Assembly: GCA_021730825.1 (NCBI GenBank)
Contig: JAKFYO010000256.1
Span: 1-6,712, forward strand
From: Hyphomicrobiales bacterium
GTDB lineage: Bacteria > Pseudomonadota > Alphaproteobacteria > Rhizobiales > Xanthobacteraceae
DNA length: 6,712 bases
Direction: 5' to 3'
In this document: positions 5,431 through 6,712 of the stretch, in pieces
Layout: each line of letters opens with the position of its first letter
How positions within the stretch are numbered: the stretch's first letter is position 1
Made by a program: the position numbers and the translations under genes
Notes under the pieces: model-generated
The model's input: only the letters and a program-made list of their open reading frames with translations
Told to the model about the DNA's origin: nothing
Databases searched by the model: none

Positions 5431-6712
5431 GTGTTGCGCTGGGCGCTGCTGGCGGTCGCCGCGGCGCTTCGGTTTGCGGTCCATGAAGGCGACGCCGGTC
5501 AACTGACCGCCGTTCTCCGCCTTCGGCTGAGTCTGGTTACGGTTGTTATTGTGCTGCCGGTGTTCCGGCTTGGAATGCTGGTGCGGACGCTGGGAACGGT
5601 TCTCCGGGCGTCCTTCGTGTTTGCGCTCGCCGTTGTGCTGCGGGCGCGGGGCGCGGTGTTCGGTACGCTGCTCGTGCTTGCGCTCGCCGTTGTGCTGCGG
5701 ACGCGGAGCGCGATTGTCGGCGCGCTGCTCGTGACTGCCCTCGCCATTTTGCTGCGGACGCTGGCCACGATGCGGATTGTTGCCTCGGCGATGACGCTTC
5801 GGACCTTGGCGGTTATTGCGGCCGCCGCGGTTTTCACCCCCGCCTTTGCCTTCACCCAGCGACGGGTTGAGACGGCGGTCCGTCGAAGGGATCGAAATCT
5901 TGGTCAGACGCTCGACGTCACGAAGGAATGCACGCTCGTCGTTGGCGACGAACGAAATCGCAATGCCTTCAGCCCCGGCGCGCGCGGTGCGGCCGATGCG
6001 ATGCACGTAGCTTTCCGGAACGTTTGGCATGTCGAAGTTGATGACATGGCTCACGCCGTCGACGTCGATGCCGCGCGCCGCGATGTCGGTCGCAACCAGC
6101 ACTCGCGTCTTGCCGGCGCGGAACATACCGAGCGCACGCTCTCTTTGATTTTGTGACTTGTTGCCGTGGATCGCGTCCGAAGCAACGCCTGCGTTCTGCA
6201 AGGATTTTACGACCTTGTCGGCACCGTGCTTGGTGCGCGTGAAGACCAGCGCGCGGTCGATCGGCTCGGCCTTTAGCAACTCAACCAGCAAAGCGGTCTT
6301 GCCGTTCTTCTCGATCAGAATGACGCGCTGCTCGACCTTGTCGGCGGTCTTCGCGACCGGGGTCACGGCGACACGCACCGGCTCTTTCAGGAACTGCGAA
6401 ACCAGATGCTCGATTTCGTTCGGCATGGTGGCCGAGAAGAACAGCGTCTGGCGCTTTTCGGGGAGCATCTTCGCGATCTTACGAATGTCGCCGATAAAAC
6501 CCATGTCCAGCATGCGGTCTGCTTCGTCGAGCACGAAGATTTCGATGCGGTCGAGGCGGATCGCCCGCGAATTTACGAGGTCGAGCAAACGGCCCGGTGT
6601 CGCGACCAGAATATCGACGCCGTTCGCGAGCGCCTTGATCTGGCGGCCGATGTTCACGCCGCCGATTGCGAGCGTGGTCGAGAGCCTGAGATGACGGCCA
6701 TAGGTCTTGAAG
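5428..6712 (-). CDS. rhlE: DEAD-box RNA helicase, RhlE type (N-terminus outside window)
   Basis: ATP-dependent RNA unwinding enzyme, a cytoplasmic relative of RhlE, used in ribosome assembly and RNA turnover. The frame is open to the window edge: in-frame codons [18 protein letters not shown] precede a GTG at 6657, which is internal and not a start. The Q motif, Walker A and PTRELA motifs are therefore missing from view (about 80-90 residues). In the 427 visible residues are TPGR (38-41), motif II LDEAD (61-65), SAT (93-95), motif [11 protein letters not shown] (207-216) and motif [12 protein letters not shown] (237-246). From about residue 280 the protein becomes a low-complexity tail rich in Arg, Gln, Asn, His and Gly with a 19-residue tandem repeat, ending [23 protein letters not shown], a basic end probably for RNA binding. 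infA follows 8 bases later. The family is certain; the RhlE subfamily assignment is likely. Confidence 0.93.
   Translation of the reverse strand, partial: FKTYGRHLRLSTTLAIGGVNIGRQIKALANGVDILVATPGRLLDLVNSRAIRLDRIEIFVLDEADRMLDMGFIGDIRKIAKMLPEKRQTLFFSATMPNEIEHLVSQFLKEPVRVAVTPVAKTADKVEQRVILIEKNGKTALLVELLKAEPIDRALVFTRTKHGADKVVKSLQNAGVASDAIHGNKSQNQRERALGMFRAGKTRVLVATDIAARGIDVDGVSHVINFDMPNVPESYVHRIGRTARAGAEGIAISFVANDERAFLRDVERLTKISIPSTDRRLNPSLGEGKGGGENRGGRNNRQGPKRHRRGNNPHRGQRPQQNGEGSHEQRADNRAPRPQHNGERKHEQRTEHRAPRPQHNGERKHEGRPENRSQRPHQHSKPEHRQHNNNRNQTQPKAENGGQLTGVAFMDRKPKRRGDRQQRPAQH
5542..5769 (-). repeat. 57-bp in-frame tandem repeat coding the helicase tail (three copies plus a decayed fourth)
   Basis: Units at 5713-5769, 5656-5712 and 5599-5655 each encode 19 residues of the form R-x-x-R-P-Q-x-N-G-E-x-x-H-E-x-R-x-x-x. 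The middle and third copies are the closest ([14 protein letters not shown] in both). A fourth block at 5542-5598 ([19 protein letters not shown]) keeps only the beginning of the pattern. Length is a multiple of three, so copy number can vary without breaking the frame. Confidence 0.85.

Noticed and set aside
5599..5769. Spaced repeats as a CRISPR-like array
   Set aside because: The units are contiguous 57-bp in-frame coding repeats with no unique spacers and no cas genes.
5431..6156. Long plus-strand open frame opposite the helicase tail, predicting a hydrophobic, membrane-like 241-residue protein
   Set aside because: It is the antisense of the Arg/Gln/Asn/His-rich repeat; the Leu/Val/Ala character comes from the opposite-strand codons. 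It has no ribosome site or family resemblance, and the minus-strand frame has clear DEAD-box motifs.
6655..6657. GTG as the start codon of the helicase
   Set aside because: The frame continues upstream with helicase-like residues ([18 protein letters not shown]), and the N-terminal ATP-binding motifs must lie further upstream, so the gene is cut by the window edge.

Overview
The window reads as chromosomal DNA from a GC-rich alphaproteobacterium, most likely of the Hyphomicrobiales (Rhizobiales). This rests on the AspRS opening [10 protein letters not shown], the alphaproteobacterial AspRS motif 2 ([15 protein letters not shown]), an IF-1 with a QFRRR tail encoded directly behind a RhlE-type helicase, and an HPPD starting MGPFPHDAEPAEISKHNPMG. 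Genus assignment is inference; there is no rRNA in the window. Six protein genes plus one more cut at an edge, seven in all, fill almost all of the DNA. There are no tRNAs, insertion sequences, CRISPR arrays or stretches over 300 bases without a gene.

Left block (1-3381, all minus strand): in transcription order aspS (aspartyl-tRNA synthetase, 3288 to 1489), a class I SAM-dependent methyltransferase (1489 to 701, sharing one base with the aspS stop) and the N-terminal 231 codons of a TviB/VipA-type nucleotide-sugar dehydrogenase (695 to the window edge). The spacing says one operon, joining a housekeeping synthetase to what looks like the beginning of a surface-polysaccharide cluster. AspRS carries the His and Gly residues associated with non-discriminating enzymes. 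The dehydrogenase has Ile where the family has a nearly invariant active-site Asn.

Centre (3382-5091): an Lrp/AsnC-family regulator (minus) is divergent from hppD, 4-hydroxyphenylpyruvate dioxygenase (plus), which makes homogentisate from tyrosine-derived 4-hydroxyphenylpyruvate. The pair matches the HpdR/HpdA arrangement known from rhizobia. The 123-base divergent region holds a 19-bp near-perfect palindrome, a tandem 11-bp direct repeat, a TATAAT box so close to the regulator's ATG that its mRNA may be leaderless, and a textbook ribosome binding site for hppD.

Right block (5092-6712, minus strand): a RhlE-type DEAD-box RNA helicase, cut at the window end, is followed 8 bases later by infA (translation initiation factor IF-1 with a basic C-terminal tail). 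The two form a translation/RNA-remodelling operon. The helicase tail contains a 57-bp (19-residue) tandem repeat rich in Arg, Gln, Asn and His. hppD and infA converge on a perfect 26-bp palindrome with an adjacent T-run, probably a shared terminator.

No obviously new multi-gene system is present. The most useful leads are the Asn-to-Ile change in the dehydrogenase, the hpdR-hppD operator architecture, the predicted non-discriminating AspRS and the helicase-infA operon with its repetitive tail.
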